A DNA stretch of 64,000 nt from Xiphydria camelus (Eukaryota > Arthropoda > Insecta > Hymenoptera > Xiphydriidae): positions 20,996,278 through 21,060,277 of the forward strand of contig OY783194.1 in the NCBI GenBank assembly GCA_963678675.1, given 5' to 3'. Positions within the stretch are counted from its first letter, which is position 1. Each line of letters opens with the position of its first letter. Below the pieces are notes generated by a model. The model made no database searches. It was not told the DNA's origin and was given only the letters and a program-made list of their open reading frames with translations. Shown in pieces: positions 28,701 to 32,725 of this stretch. A program made the position numbers and the translations under genes.

Positions 28701-30821
28701 ATGGTTCATTTTGATGGCATTTGAGCAGCGAGTCGCAAGCAGAAATTCGGTCCATTAAATGCCTTTCGCTCAGTTTGAGCGGCACCCAAACATCAAGCTT
28801 GTTCACTATCTCAAGCTTCCGTAAATGCCTCAAAACAGCTGACTGGTTAATGTTGAGGTTATGTTCGATCGCTGTAGTCGTCAAATGCCGGTCGGAGTCA
28901 ATTAAAGCGGGCTACTCACACGCCTGCTGCAGGGACAATTTAGGGCGCACGGCGGATGAACAAATCTAGGAGGCTTCTCCACATACACGCCTGCCGCAGT
29001 GACAATTAGGTTGGCTGGGTAAAACTGAAGCAGATGGCGCCACCGAGCCAAACACCCGCGGGCAAATTAAAACGGTTATAATATATTATTAATGCTGCAC
29101 TGTTGCAGATTTGACTGTATCTGATGTGACTGGTAACAAAATTATGAAAGTGAAACAGTTAAAGGAATTCAGCGGATCTCCAACTGAGGCGACAGGTCCT
29201 CTTCGCGCGGGAGAAGGACCTGTTTCCGTCGTCTGGTGGTGGCGACACCGTCGCTCGTCGTGGGTCGTCCGCTATCGCTGGTGGGAAGTGGCTGCGGAGG
29301 CTCCACAGCCACCGTTTTATATTAAATTTTTTATTTTAATTCACTTCACTACATACAGATTCGTAAATTAAGGTTATATTTTCGTTTTTGACTCCTGCAA
29401 TGGCTACTATACTTTATAAAGTAAGCATTGACTCCTGCCATATTGATGTATTTCAAATGAGACGGTAAATAAGGGTGTTTAGCTCGGTGGCGCCTGAATT
29501 TACTTCCTCGACCACCAGCCAACCTAATTTAGGGCGCACGATGGACGAACCAATCTAGAAGGCTTCTCCACATACGTGCCTGCCGTTAGTGCCGTTTCAA
29601 ATTTTTTCTTGAAACATTCGAGATGTAAGAAAGACTTTCAAATAAAAGTAGTTCGGTTTAAGAGACTAAATCACTTTTGTATCAAAACTTTTATCGTATC
29701 TCGCTTCGCTTAAAAGTTTGTTTAGAGCGGTAAACTTTGGAAGACTTGTTTACCACCTTAAATAAAAGTTAAATTAATTCTATGGAAAAAGATTTCGTAT
29801 TTTTCAATGAACTTTAAATTCACTGAGTTTCATGTAAAGATCAACAGCGGATTTAAAAAATGGGAACTATTTTAGTGATCATATGAAACTTACGATTGTT
29901 ACAGAACTTTCTCACTTTCAAAGCTCTGCAAATCTAGCGACGACGTTTATACCGCGTGTGTTTCAGGAATGCTGAATTTGTCCCAGATGGAAAACAGGCC
30001 AATGATCCTGATCGGCGGTTAACGAATTAAACCAGTAAAGTAAAACCATTAGAAGCGCGACCGTCTCTATCCTCCGATAAGAGGAACATATAATATAACG
30101 TAGACACGTTTTCGCTGATTTGAAATTGAGAGAGCAAAGAATCGTCCGCATTTACGACGACGTCGGCTGAGAGAGTTTAATTCGCCGATTGGTTTTCATC
30201 CTTGCAGAGAATCGCAAGCGACACCGCTACAAGGAAAGGTATGATATCACGGCCAATTACGCGTGGTACAAATTCTCCATATGCACGTCCAGCGTCCGTC
30301 CCGATAATATCGCTTCGAGGTGCTACTACTCGCTGACTCACGTGGACGAGAAGACGGGAAAGGCCGCCATGGTCGACGTAGGAGGGAAAAACTCGACGGA
30401 ACGTACCGCGAGAGCGGCGGGAATCATCCAGGTCGGGCCGGTGATAAGCGAGCTCATCGCGAAGAACAACGTAAAGAAGGGCGACGTCTTGACGGTCGCC
30501 CAATTGGCCGGCATCATGGCCGCAAAGCGAACGTCCGAACTCGTGCCCTTGTGCCACCCGTTGATGTTGAACTACGTAGACGTACTCCTGAAATTGGACA
30601 CCACTTTGCACAGGGTGGAAATAACCGCGGAGGTAAGGTGCAATGGTAAAACGGGGGTGGAGATGGAGGCATTGACGGCGGTGAGCGTCGCGGCGCTCAC
30701 CGTCTACGACATGTGCAAATCGGTGTCTCCACGATACTCCATGCGGATATCGGACGTGCGCTTACTCTCGAAAACCGGCGGAAGCAAGGGAGACTTTTTC
30801 AGGGACGACGTTTCGCCTTAG
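4634..30821 (+). CDS. MOCS1: MOCS1, molybdenum cofactor biosynthesis protein 1 (MoaA-MoaC), 8 exons
   Basis: MOCS1 performs the first step of molybdenum-cofactor synthesis in mitochondria. The MoaA half (MOCS1A, radical-SAM GTP 3',8-cyclase) and the MoaC half (MOCS1B, cyclic pyranopterin monophosphate synthase) convert GTP to cPMP. Exons that keep frame and GT-AG borders: 4634-4723, 5650-5767, 5830-5997, 6375-6601, 6671-6895, 11889-12123, 29967-30017 or 30022, 30208-30821. The fusion is 575 residues. The N-terminal cluster is Cys66, Cys70, Cys73; the SAM motif GGEP is at 112-115; the C-terminal cluster is Cys298, Cys301, Cys315. In MoaC, His488 (LCHP), Asp539 and Lys542 are conserved. The first 30 residues are basic with no acidic residue, as in a mitochondrial presequence. 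Reading MOCS1A to its own stop (Gly-Gly-stop) gives 372 residues, the known MOCS1A form. Introns 5 and 6 are full of transposons. All key residues are present, so the gene looks functional. Confidence 0.95.
5650..5767 (+). CDS. MOCS1: MOCS1 exon 2, start of the MoaA radical-SAM domain
   Basis: Begins after TTTGCAG and encodes the conserved MoaA entry ([20 protein letters not shown]). It supplies Cys66 and, across the splice, Cys70 of the SAM-binding 4Fe-4S cluster. The donor is CGAT|GTAGGT, splitting the Cys70 codon after its first base. The next donor-like site (GTAG|GTAAAT) would break the frame. Confidence 0.93.
5830..5997 (+). CDS. MOCS1: MOCS1 exon 3, cluster Cys and GGEP motif
   Basis: Follows a 62-bp intron with acceptor CATTTCAG. 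Encodes LYCMP (Cys73, third cluster ligand) and [10 protein letters not shown], the SAM-contacting motif. The donor is ATCG|GTAGTG. Intron 3 (5998-6374) holds a short TACGTAACG simple repeat. Confidence 0.93.
6035..6099. repeat. Palindromic simple repeat in MOCS1 intron 3
   Basis: Repeated TACGTAACG/CGTAATTACG units that are self-complementary, between two copies of CGATATAATTACGTA. Confidence 0.7.
6375..6601 (+). CDS. MOCS1: MOCS1 exon 4, MoaA barrel core
   Basis: Acceptor GTTAAAG, then frame-continuing codons for [17 protein letters not shown] and FTRRKGW, all typical MoaA blocks lining the GTP/SAM pocket. The exon ends at a codon boundary with donor AAA|GTAAGA. The long open frame on the opposite strand is a shadow. 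Confidence 0.93.
6671..6895 (+). CDS. MOCS1: MOCS1 exon 5, MoaA
   Basis: Acceptor GTTTTCAG after a 69-bp intron. Encodes [13 protein letters not shown] and RFIEYMPF, conserved MoaA strands, ending at Lys276. The donor is AAG|GTGAAT. A 1.66-kb transposon begins only 40 bp into the next intron. Confidence 0.93.
6936..8596. mobile_element. 1.66-kb TA-flanked TIR element rich in ACTACAA motifs
   Basis: Ends CCCTGGCGGAAAAAG and CTTTTTTCCGCCAGGG, flanked by TA at 6934-6935 and 8597-8598. The interior is AT-rich and without a long ORF, but short ACTACAA/GTTGTAG-type motifs recur on both strands. It is a non-autonomous Tc1/mariner-type element by target site only. Confidence 0.75.
8844..8920. repeat. 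Pyrimidine tract
   Basis: A CT-rich low-complexity run. Open frames across it are compositional artefacts. Confidence 0.8.
8951..8976. repeat. 12-bp-arm hairpin abutting a transposon end
   Basis: AACCGGCCCATG and CATGGGCCGGTT separated by two bases. Its last two T's are also the first two bases of the TTAA bounding the next element. Confidence 0.7.
8975..9656 (+). mobile_element. 682-bp TTAA-bounded TIR element, copy 1
   Basis: Ends TTAAAGTAGTATGGTCA and its exact complement. A second copy in the opposite orientation sits at 20841-21516. No coding capacity. TTAA on both sides suggests a piggyBac-like target. Confidence 0.85.
9657..9960. mobile_element. 304-bp foldback, AGG-GCC ends, TAA duplication
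   Basis: Ends AGGAGCCAATACACGG and CCGTGTATTAGCGCCT with TAA on each side (9654-9656, 9961-9963), the TWA-type target of PIF/Harbinger elements. The arms contain repeated CTGTCAGTTCTGACT blocks. It abuts the previous and next elements with shared target bases. Confidence 0.75.
9964..10638. mobile_element. Harbinger-like element carrying a MADF mini-gene
   Basis: A 675-bp element with inverted ends GTGTAATGACATATTA ... TAATATGTCATTACAC and a TAA duplication (9961-9963, 10639-10641). PIF/Harbinger transposons use TWA targets and carry a second Myb/MADF-type gene; the MADF-like frame inside fits that. Confidence 0.7.
10179..10331 (-). CDS. Truncated MADF-domain protein in a Harbinger-like element
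   Basis: A 50-codon frame starting [19 protein letters not shown] and continuing [11 protein letters not shown], which fits the beginning of a MADF domain, the Myb-like DNA-binding module that binds transposon ends in Harbinger systems. A full MADF is about 80-90 residues; this one runs to a TAG after Lys-Cys, so it is either one exon or a truncation. I recognise the family by pattern only. Confidence 0.55.
   Translation of the reverse strand: MSTESLIALVEMHPTVWDKSCEEYKDKYEKKKRIFQDWDTFGKKERNTKC
10642..11036. other. Intronic AT-rich stretch, nothing seen
   Basis: Part of MOCS1 intron 5 between two transposons. Overlapping minus-strand frames here lack any domain-like pattern. Confidence 0.4.
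11039..11860 (-). mobile_element. Deleted mariner transposon
   Basis: An 822-bp element with inverted ends CCAGGTGTGTCGG ... CCGACACACCTGG and TA duplications (11037-11038, 11861-11862). Full mariners are about 1.3 kb, so roughly 0.5 kb is missing from the middle. Confidence 0.92.
11116..11736 (-). pseudogene. Mariner transposase with internal deletion
   Basis: Two frames on the minus strand. 11500-11736 encodes the N-terminal helix-turn-helix region ([22 protein letters not shown]). 11116-11478 encodes the C-terminal catalytic part ([37 protein letters not shown]). The second and third catalytic Asp are present (HDN and SPDLAPSD), but the segment with the first (the GDEKW block) is deleted between the frames. 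The product could not transpose; it could at most bind ends. Confidence 0.88.
11889..12123 (+). CDS. MOCS1: MOCS1 exon 6, C-terminal MoaA cluster
   Basis: Acceptor TCGTGCAG. Encodes the second 4Fe-4S site of MoaA as [18 protein letters not shown] (Cys298, Cys301, Cys315), which binds GTP, and ends KKKQHA plus one base of the next codon. The donor is GCGG|GTAAGT. The phase-1 end can join either exon 7 or exon 8 in frame. Confidence 0.95.
12124..12559. other. Start of MOCS1 intron 6, nothing seen
   Basis: AT-rich intronic sequence with a short TTTTA run at about 12475-12490. No element boundary recognised. Confidence 0.4.
12560..13560 (-). repeat. Repeat family A, copy with decayed ORF
   Basis: On the minus strand this matches copies at 22265-23330 (also minus) and 25930-26575 (plus). 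The shared frame contains AEKMRNE and a later HLYGHST-like block just before its stop, and an upstream exon-like block rich in Lys. The protein is not recognised. This copy is split by the 423-bp element at 12647-13069. Confidence 0.6.
12647..13069. mobile_element. 423-bp MITE with AATT target duplication
   Basis: Inverted ends GAAGACCTAAGTGGATAAAG ... CTTTATCCACTTAGGTCTTC, flanked by AATT (12643-12646 and 13070-13073). The related uninterrupted sequence near 26484-26496 reads straight through a single AATT, which supports the boundaries directly. Confidence 0.85.
13570..13720 (-). ncRNA. Hammerhead-ribozyme-like motif (Penelope-type), copy 1
   Basis: On the minus strand the core reads CTGATGA, then a perfect 6-bp helix II (GCAAAC with GTTTGC, six-base loop), then GAAAC, with a short helix I (GTC opposite GGC). 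This order matches minimal type I hammerheads known from Penelope-like retroelements. The cleavage triplet position is AUU rather than GUC, so activity is doubtful. It could be only a conserved repeat end. Confidence 0.45.
13902..14518. mobile_element. Two overlapping TIR elements with CCGGGTTTACA ends
   Basis: The inner element (14063-14518) has ends CCGGGTTTACATGCTTGCC / GGCAAGTG...TAAACCCGG and TA on both sides. A second left end (CCGGGTTTACACGCTTGCC) at 13902 suggests an outer or tandem copy. GC content is higher than in the intron around it. Confidence 0.65.
14549..15060. mobile_element. TIR element with TAATGC-GGCCATACACG ends
   Basis: Left arm 14549-14601 and right arm 15007-15060 are complementary over about 50 bp (ends TAATGCCGGCC and GGCCTGCATTA). 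The interior holds a second, unrelated inverted block (CGCCTGCACAGGT) and a GTGTCGCC/GGCGACAC hairpin. Confidence 0.65.
15061..15428 (-). pseudogene. Non-LTR retrotransposon, post-RT segment (3' half)
   Basis: On the minus strand the codons read [33 protein letters not shown] and [20 protein letters not shown], the segment after the RT palm in Jockey/I-type LINE proteins. An internal TAG and the insertion at 15429 make it a pseudogene. It continues at 19193-19512 beyond the pogo-like element. Confidence 0.85.
16456..16779 (-). CDS. Unrecognised minus-strand ORF inside the pogo-like element
   Basis: An 82-residue frame (16456-16704) is preceded in frame by a plausible exon start after AATAACAG at about 16771, giving roughly 105 residues. 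The frame contains [20 protein letters not shown] followed by an acidic then Lys-rich helix-like tail. It is divergent from the transposase gene and lies between the arms. It may be an accessory gene or a captured host exon; the function is unknown. Confidence 0.4.
   Translation of the reverse strand, partial: NNRNVVYGIFEEYIYRAEKQRASVSLAASIIQVMGSNELPTFEKIVEDLKNGHIPLPSPGKSLDLTFRTTGPSMSEVERELQECEEYWRKQYAKKKSKEKNDSNKKL
17150..18628 (+). CDS. Pogo-like DDE transposase, full-length frame
   Basis: The open frame extends from 16853; I favour Met100 at 17150 because the earlier part is hydrophobic and atypical. Numbering from 16853: an HTH of the psq type at about 183-222, a CENP-B-type HTH at about 255-300, and catalytic Asp339 (NSDQSG), Asp452 (LLLDSW) and Asp489 (QPLDVY), a DD36D spacing. 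A CxxC...CxxC tail (CHICG, CAWCKK) ends the protein. These domains bind the transposon ends and cut and join DNA. No stop or frameshift interrupts it, so it may be recent. The last part is duplicated in reverse in the left arm. Confidence 0.85.
   Translation: MNSAEVQLIDLLQNIIIRSMEDSSFRVEHENKLELEDSIEDSEMHAVNTDWLESDVEDVPHVETSIPPEPYPCTPDEEAVSFEYKQSAIDYWNSGKKRRRTVAAVQHQFKKVKSDRQLRRWAAQVGQGGTQNDKLIRIAKYTFDKFVEASRSKIIVHNVDLKRWALQAKEVENLPTFKASQTWLRSFKKAYRIVSRKITKFVTRKNVEGEESLKVRSHAFVEQVKPLITQYGPQNVFNSDQSGFNLEIHSGRTLATSGQKKIEAVVQSISSTTDSYTIQPTISADGKLLSPLYVVLKEASGQLGERVQQTVFRPPNVYFMASKSGKLTTDLMKTWLQEVYFPNTGSTSVLLLDSWSGQCERSVREATPEDKTIILMTIPQGTTGLIQPLDVYGFRMWKNFVRRFSDIVTLFNYDINLHSRDNILKLQSLTHNQFSSPRFTNFIKYSWFKSGYIFRRPPEFEHPVEFCFAQDSEPRCHICGDIAVITCAWCKK
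19193..19512 (-). pseudogene. Non-LTR retrotransposon reverse transcriptase segment (5' half)
   Basis: Minus-strand codons read [16 protein letters not shown] and [14 protein letters not shown], i.e. RT palm motifs including the catalytic YADD. One in-frame stop is visible upstream. It is the other half of the LINE at 15061-15428. Confidence 0.88.
19532..19767. repeat. Foldback with GCTCTAGGTTAC arms
   Basis: Short inverted arms CACTGCTCTAGGTTAC and GTAACCTAGAGCAGTG about 235 bp apart, with GTTTTGGCACC repeated inside the left arm. Confidence 0.55.
19869..20143. mobile_element. 275-bp foldback element
   Basis: Arms of about 130 bp, ends TTGAAGTTACCTTCGGCC and GGCCGAAGGTAAATTTCAA. The centre shares a CAATTCG-GAGAT-GAAG block with the foldback at 41197-41613. 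Confidence 0.75.
20144..20738. other. Interior of the THAP element, nothing further seen
   Basis: Probably the 5' part of the element and the untranslated leader of the THAP ORF. No motif recognised. Confidence 0.3.
20739..21564 (+). pseudogene. THAP-domain exon split by a TTAA-bounded MITE
   Basis: The first block (20739-20840) begins [12 protein letters not shown] and includes FRVFRLP, the start of a THAP zinc finger. It stops at TGA where Trp is expected. After the MITE (20841-21516) the frame resumes with PPNAKICEE and a GTAAGT donor at about 21565, matching the later Cys block of THAP. The second zinc ligand appears as Trp9 instead of Cys. THAP domains bind transposon or target DNA; this copy is dead. 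Confidence 0.6.
20841..21516 (-). mobile_element. 676-bp TTAA-bounded TIR element, copy 2
   Basis: Inverted relative to 8975-9656, same TTAAAGTAGTATGGTCA ends. It sits inside the THAP exon and is therefore younger than that gene. Confidence 0.88.
21868..22022. mobile_element. Short foldback with GTGTCGACTTGTGTCGAC arms
   Basis: Ends ATACTGGGTGCTTTCCATTT and the complement AAATGGAAAACACCC. The first ten bases nearly match the ends of the enclosing element (ATACTGGGCGCT). A relative lies at 14858-14955. Confidence 0.6.
22150..22262 (+). ncRNA. Hammerhead-ribozyme-like motif, copy 2
   Basis: Plus-strand core CTGGTGA (one change from CTGATGA), helix II GCAAAC/ATTTGC with one mismatch, GAAA, then TGTC followed by GGC that can pair with GCC before the core. 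This copy keeps a GUC cleavage triplet but has a mutated core. It is followed by the same GGACGCGGTTACCACCCG block as copy 1. Confidence 0.45.
22265..23330 (-). repeat. Repeat family A, second copy
   Basis: Minus-strand match to 12560-13560 and 25930-26575. The decayed frame keeps [18 protein letters not shown]. Interrupted by the foldback at 22320-22656. Confidence 0.6.
22320..22656. mobile_element. 337-bp foldback at a TTAA/TAA site
   Basis: Arms of about 155 bp, ends GAAGCCGACATACCTC and GAGGTATGTCGGCCTC. The paralogous empty site at 12593-12615 (GAAATGGTTGAAGAGTAG) shows where it inserted. Confidence 0.8.
23331..24197. other. Intronic stretch with an 18-C run, nothing else seen
   Basis: A homopolymer of 18 C at 23548-23565 is the only distinct feature. 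No coding pattern. Confidence 0.4.
24198..24944. mobile_element. 747-bp piggyBac-like MITE
   Basis: TTAA on both sides, inverted ends CCTTTAGACTGCCGG ... CCGGCAGTCTAAAGG. No coding capacity. Its right TTAA is also the left TTAA of the next element. Confidence 0.8.
24941..25585. mobile_element. 645-bp TTAA-flanked foldback
   Basis: Almost fully palindromic (arms about 310 bp), ends AGGGGGCACCCA and TGGGTGCCCCCC next to TTAA. Frames on both strands are mirror images and not genes. Confidence 0.85.
25724..25918 (+). CDS. Unrecognised C-terminal ORF with acidic tail
   Basis: Sixty-four codons ending IEDSDED, followed about 45 bp later by AATAAA (25959-25964). The copy at 23290-23400 keeps a similar Asp/Glu tail on the other strand, so this is the 3' end of a repeated gene, probably mobile. 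No domain recognised. Confidence 0.35.
   Translation: MLDFLKISKWYNPLIYNYLSHTRYLPKITRPAEMVTHLFNVKQVDPIIDMTRTKYLQIEDSDED
25930..26575 (+). repeat. Repeat family A, third copy with best-preserved frame
   Basis: Frame 26334-26570 ends CLPC-stop and contains [20 protein letters not shown] and [16 protein letters not shown]. These blocks are shared with the other two copies, so the amino-acid sequence was once under constraint. The family is not recognised. Confidence 0.6.
26697..27874. mobile_element. piggyBac-like MITE carrying a nested MITE
   Basis: TTAA on both sides with inverted ends CACGTTAAGCGC ... GCGCTTAACGTG and a second complementary block (CCACGGCGGTCC / GGACCGCCGTGG). It is split by the element at 26747-27727. 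Confidence 0.82.
26747..27727 (+). mobile_element. 981-bp MITE with CCCAGGTAGCACA ends, packed with GACGT motifs
   Basis: Inverted ends CCCAGGTAGCACA / TGTGCTACCTGGG, TA on each side. Both end regions contain many GACGT and several TGACGTCA palindromes. The middle is AT-rich with a 50-bp palindrome at 27227-27277. A second copy in reverse orientation lies at 62212-63013. Confidence 0.85.
28060..28985 (-). pseudogene. Mariner transposase (mellifera-like), inactivated
   Basis: Minus strand, N- to C-terminal: [50 protein letters not shown] and, after a shift near 28385-28400, PYSPDLAPS. There is an in-frame stop before TGDEKW, a one-base shift, and the second catalytic Asp (HQDN block) is Gly. 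The N-terminal linker region is tandemly repeated (67-bp period at 28918 and 28985, third unit beyond the MITE). Clearly dead. Confidence 0.88.
28918..29590. repeat. 67-bp tandem repeat interrupted by a MITE
   Basis: Units beginning ACACGCCTGC at 28918 and 28985, with the rest of the second unit and part of a third after the 518-bp element (29530-29590). It encodes the reiterated [11 protein letters not shown] region of the mariner transposase. Confidence 0.7.
29008..29525 (+). mobile_element. 518-bp MITE with AGGTTGGCTGG ends, copy 1
   Basis: Ends AGGTTGGCTGG / CCAGCCAACCT with AATT duplicated (29004-29007, 29526-29529). The neighbouring tandem unit at 28936-28939 gives the uninterrupted AATT target. 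Subterminal GATGGCGCCACCGAG / CTCGGTGGCGCC also pair. Second copy at 52324-52839. Confidence 0.85.
29967..30022 (+). CDS. MOCS1: MOCS1 exon 7, MOCS1A C-terminus with double glycine
   Basis: Acceptor GTGTTTCAG. Encodes [18 protein letters not shown] and a TAA stop at 30020-30022. The terminal Gly-Gly is essential in known MOCS1A. A GT at 30018 (G|GTTAAC) lies inside the last Gly codon. If used as a donor it removes the stop and joins exon 8 in frame. Skipping the exon also keeps frame. Confidence 0.88.
30208..30821 (+). CDS. MOCS1: MOCS1 exon 8, MoaC domain (MOCS1B)
   Basis: Acceptor TCCTTGCAG, 204 codons to TAG. This is cyclic pyranopterin monophosphate synthase: [49 protein letters not shown] and KTGGSKGDF. 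Catalytic His, Asp and Lys (positions 488, 539, 542 of the fusion) are present. It starts in phase 1, which fits exon 6, and exon 7 if cut at 30017. A long antisense frame is only a shadow. Confidence 0.95.
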
Positions 30822-31890
30822 TTTGAAATAATTTCAGAACGGCGTTGGACTTTAGTTGTTAGTTTTGCAAGGTTACGTTTTCTTCGTCGTATAGTTTAAA
30901 TAATGTAGTGTACGCTTTTCTCTTCCGAGGTACCGGAAATGTTTGACGAGGCAACAACAAAAGAGAGTATCGATTTTCGAACAGTTTTCCTCATTTTTAG
31001 TTCAACTTTGAACCTCTATATTTCTGAAACTATTTATCGTAGCGAGTTATGCTGGGTCACGTTTTCTTTGTTGTAAAGTGGAGAGAAAGACAGCATTTTA
31101 CAACTTTTGCGTATTTCTGCATAGTTTTAGAGTTATGGCGTAAAGTGTAAAAAATTGCGCTTTTCGAGCTTATTTCACTGTCTTCCGCTTTGAAATCGTC
31201 CGTGCAAATCGAGATTCCTTTAAGTTACACTTAAATGAACCCATTCATCCATTAATCTATCTGCTCCTAATTATTTAATGTTTAGGTCGAAAAAGTTAGT
31301 TACATAAATTATAGGAAATTTTCTCTGGTTTAATTTATTATTTAACTATTTTATCGTAAAATGAGTCGGAAGGGAGATATTGTCAAAGAACTGTTTTTAA
31401 GCGCCATTTTTCCAATATGGCGGCGCGAGCGGCAAAGATACGAGGTGGCAAAGTAGAAATTCGGAAAGAGCACATCGAAATCTATAAAATGACCAATTTT
31501 CAAACCTCCCGGAAAACTTTCCAGGTAAAACTACCAAATGACTGGACTATTGTGGGAGTGTTAAATTTGTATGCTCTCAATGGTATTTTCGTAGATGTAG
31601 GTCTCCGTACATAAGATATATTGTATATATATACATTCGAAGAAACTGAAGACTTCTTTTGGCGTGTTTTTGTTAAACGTGTTAATATGTGCGCGGATAT
31701 ATACGTATATTTACATCTTGTAAGGTTTTGTTACGTTTACATATACATATTATACGTCTATTTTTATATGCAGATAATTTATTTTACGTTACCGAAGAAT
31801 AATGTTAATGTACGTATAGGGAATAAAGATGATTGAAAATTTATATTATCTATCTTACGTTATTATCCGTGAGAGCCACCACTGAAATTA
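30822..31890. other. MOCS1 3' flank, no gene seen
   Basis: No canonical AATAAA close to the MOCS1 stop. 31340-31560 resembles 43790-44015 (both include an AATATGGCGGC/AAGATGGCGGC block and GACTGGACTAT), and 31730-31870 resembles 54170-54350, so both are repeats. Confidence 0.4.
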
Positions 31891-31892
31891 TG

Positions 31893-31978
31893 TATTAGGT
31901 GAACATAACTTTGCTTCCGCCGTTTTTCTCGTAAGCCATCTATAGGAAAACGGTGGAAGCAAAGTTGTACATCTAATA
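31893..31978. repeat. 86-bp hairpin
   Basis: TATTAGGTGAACATAACTTT... and ...AAAGTTGTACATCTAATA with CCGCCGTTTTT / AAACGGTGG completing the stem. Confidence 0.7.
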
Positions 31979-32272
31979 TTTGAGATATAGGTATGTAATA
32001 AAAAAAAGTATTTCGAATACATGTAAAAAGTATTTATGCTGCTTTTTATATATTTCGCGAATACTTAAAATATATTTTTCATATATTTTATATTTTTACG
32101 AAGAAAACATATATTTCTTGTATCATCAAAATATACTTAAAAATATTGGCTACATTAGAAAATGAAAAATATATTTTTGTTCATACACTCAAACTATATT
32201 TAAAATAAATAGAATGTATTATGTACCATATTTTGTATCCTTGCGAAGTATACAGAAAGCCTAAGAAACGTA

Positions 32273-32503
32273 TACAGGATGTAATGATCAAGAGGGTTGA
32301 AACAGGGGGAGTCTAATTCTGTTGAGAGTTTATACACTAACCAATGATGTGACTTCCTACAATACCCTCAATTCGACAAAGAATTGATAGCAGAATGGGT
32401 TTCGGGGAACGGGAATCGTAGGAAGTCATGTACTAACTCTACTAAATCTAAACAGAATTAGGTTCTTCCTGTTTCAGCCCTTTTAGCTATTACACGTTGT
32501 ATA
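32273..32503. mobile_element. 231-bp foldback
   Basis: Outer arms TACAGGATGTAATGATCAAG / TTAGCTATTACACGTTGTA and a CTAATTCTGTT / AACAGAATTAG pair. Imperfect, so old. Confidence 0.6.
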
Positions 32504-32655
32504 TTTTAAACACTCGGTACAGATATTAAATTGTTTTTTTATACCCCAAATATATTACTTTTCCATGGGGGAGAAACTGAAAATATTGCGAAAACTCTGA
32601 CGAAAATAAAGCGCCGAGGGCATTGGAGCTCACAAATTGACCTATGTGAAGTTAG

Positions 32656-32667
32656 CCCCCCCCCCCC
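32656..32667. repeat. Poly-C run flanking the 3.3-kb TIR element
   Basis: Twelve C in GTTAGCCCC context. A 13-C run in the near-identical context GCTAGCCCC lies on the other side of the element (36037-36049). Confidence 0.8.
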
Positions 32668-32725
32668 ACAACCGTGTACAAAATTTTGGACTACGTGATC
32701 GTTTGCCTATGATGGAGATATATAA

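Noticed and set aside
30177..30611. 144-codon minus-strand frame
   Set aside because: Antisense to the MoaC exon.
4634..30821. Bacterial moaA/moaC operon by contamination or transfer
   Set aside because: The gene has eight exons with GT-AG borders, a mitochondrial-type presequence and the eukaryotic MoaA-MoaC fusion layout.
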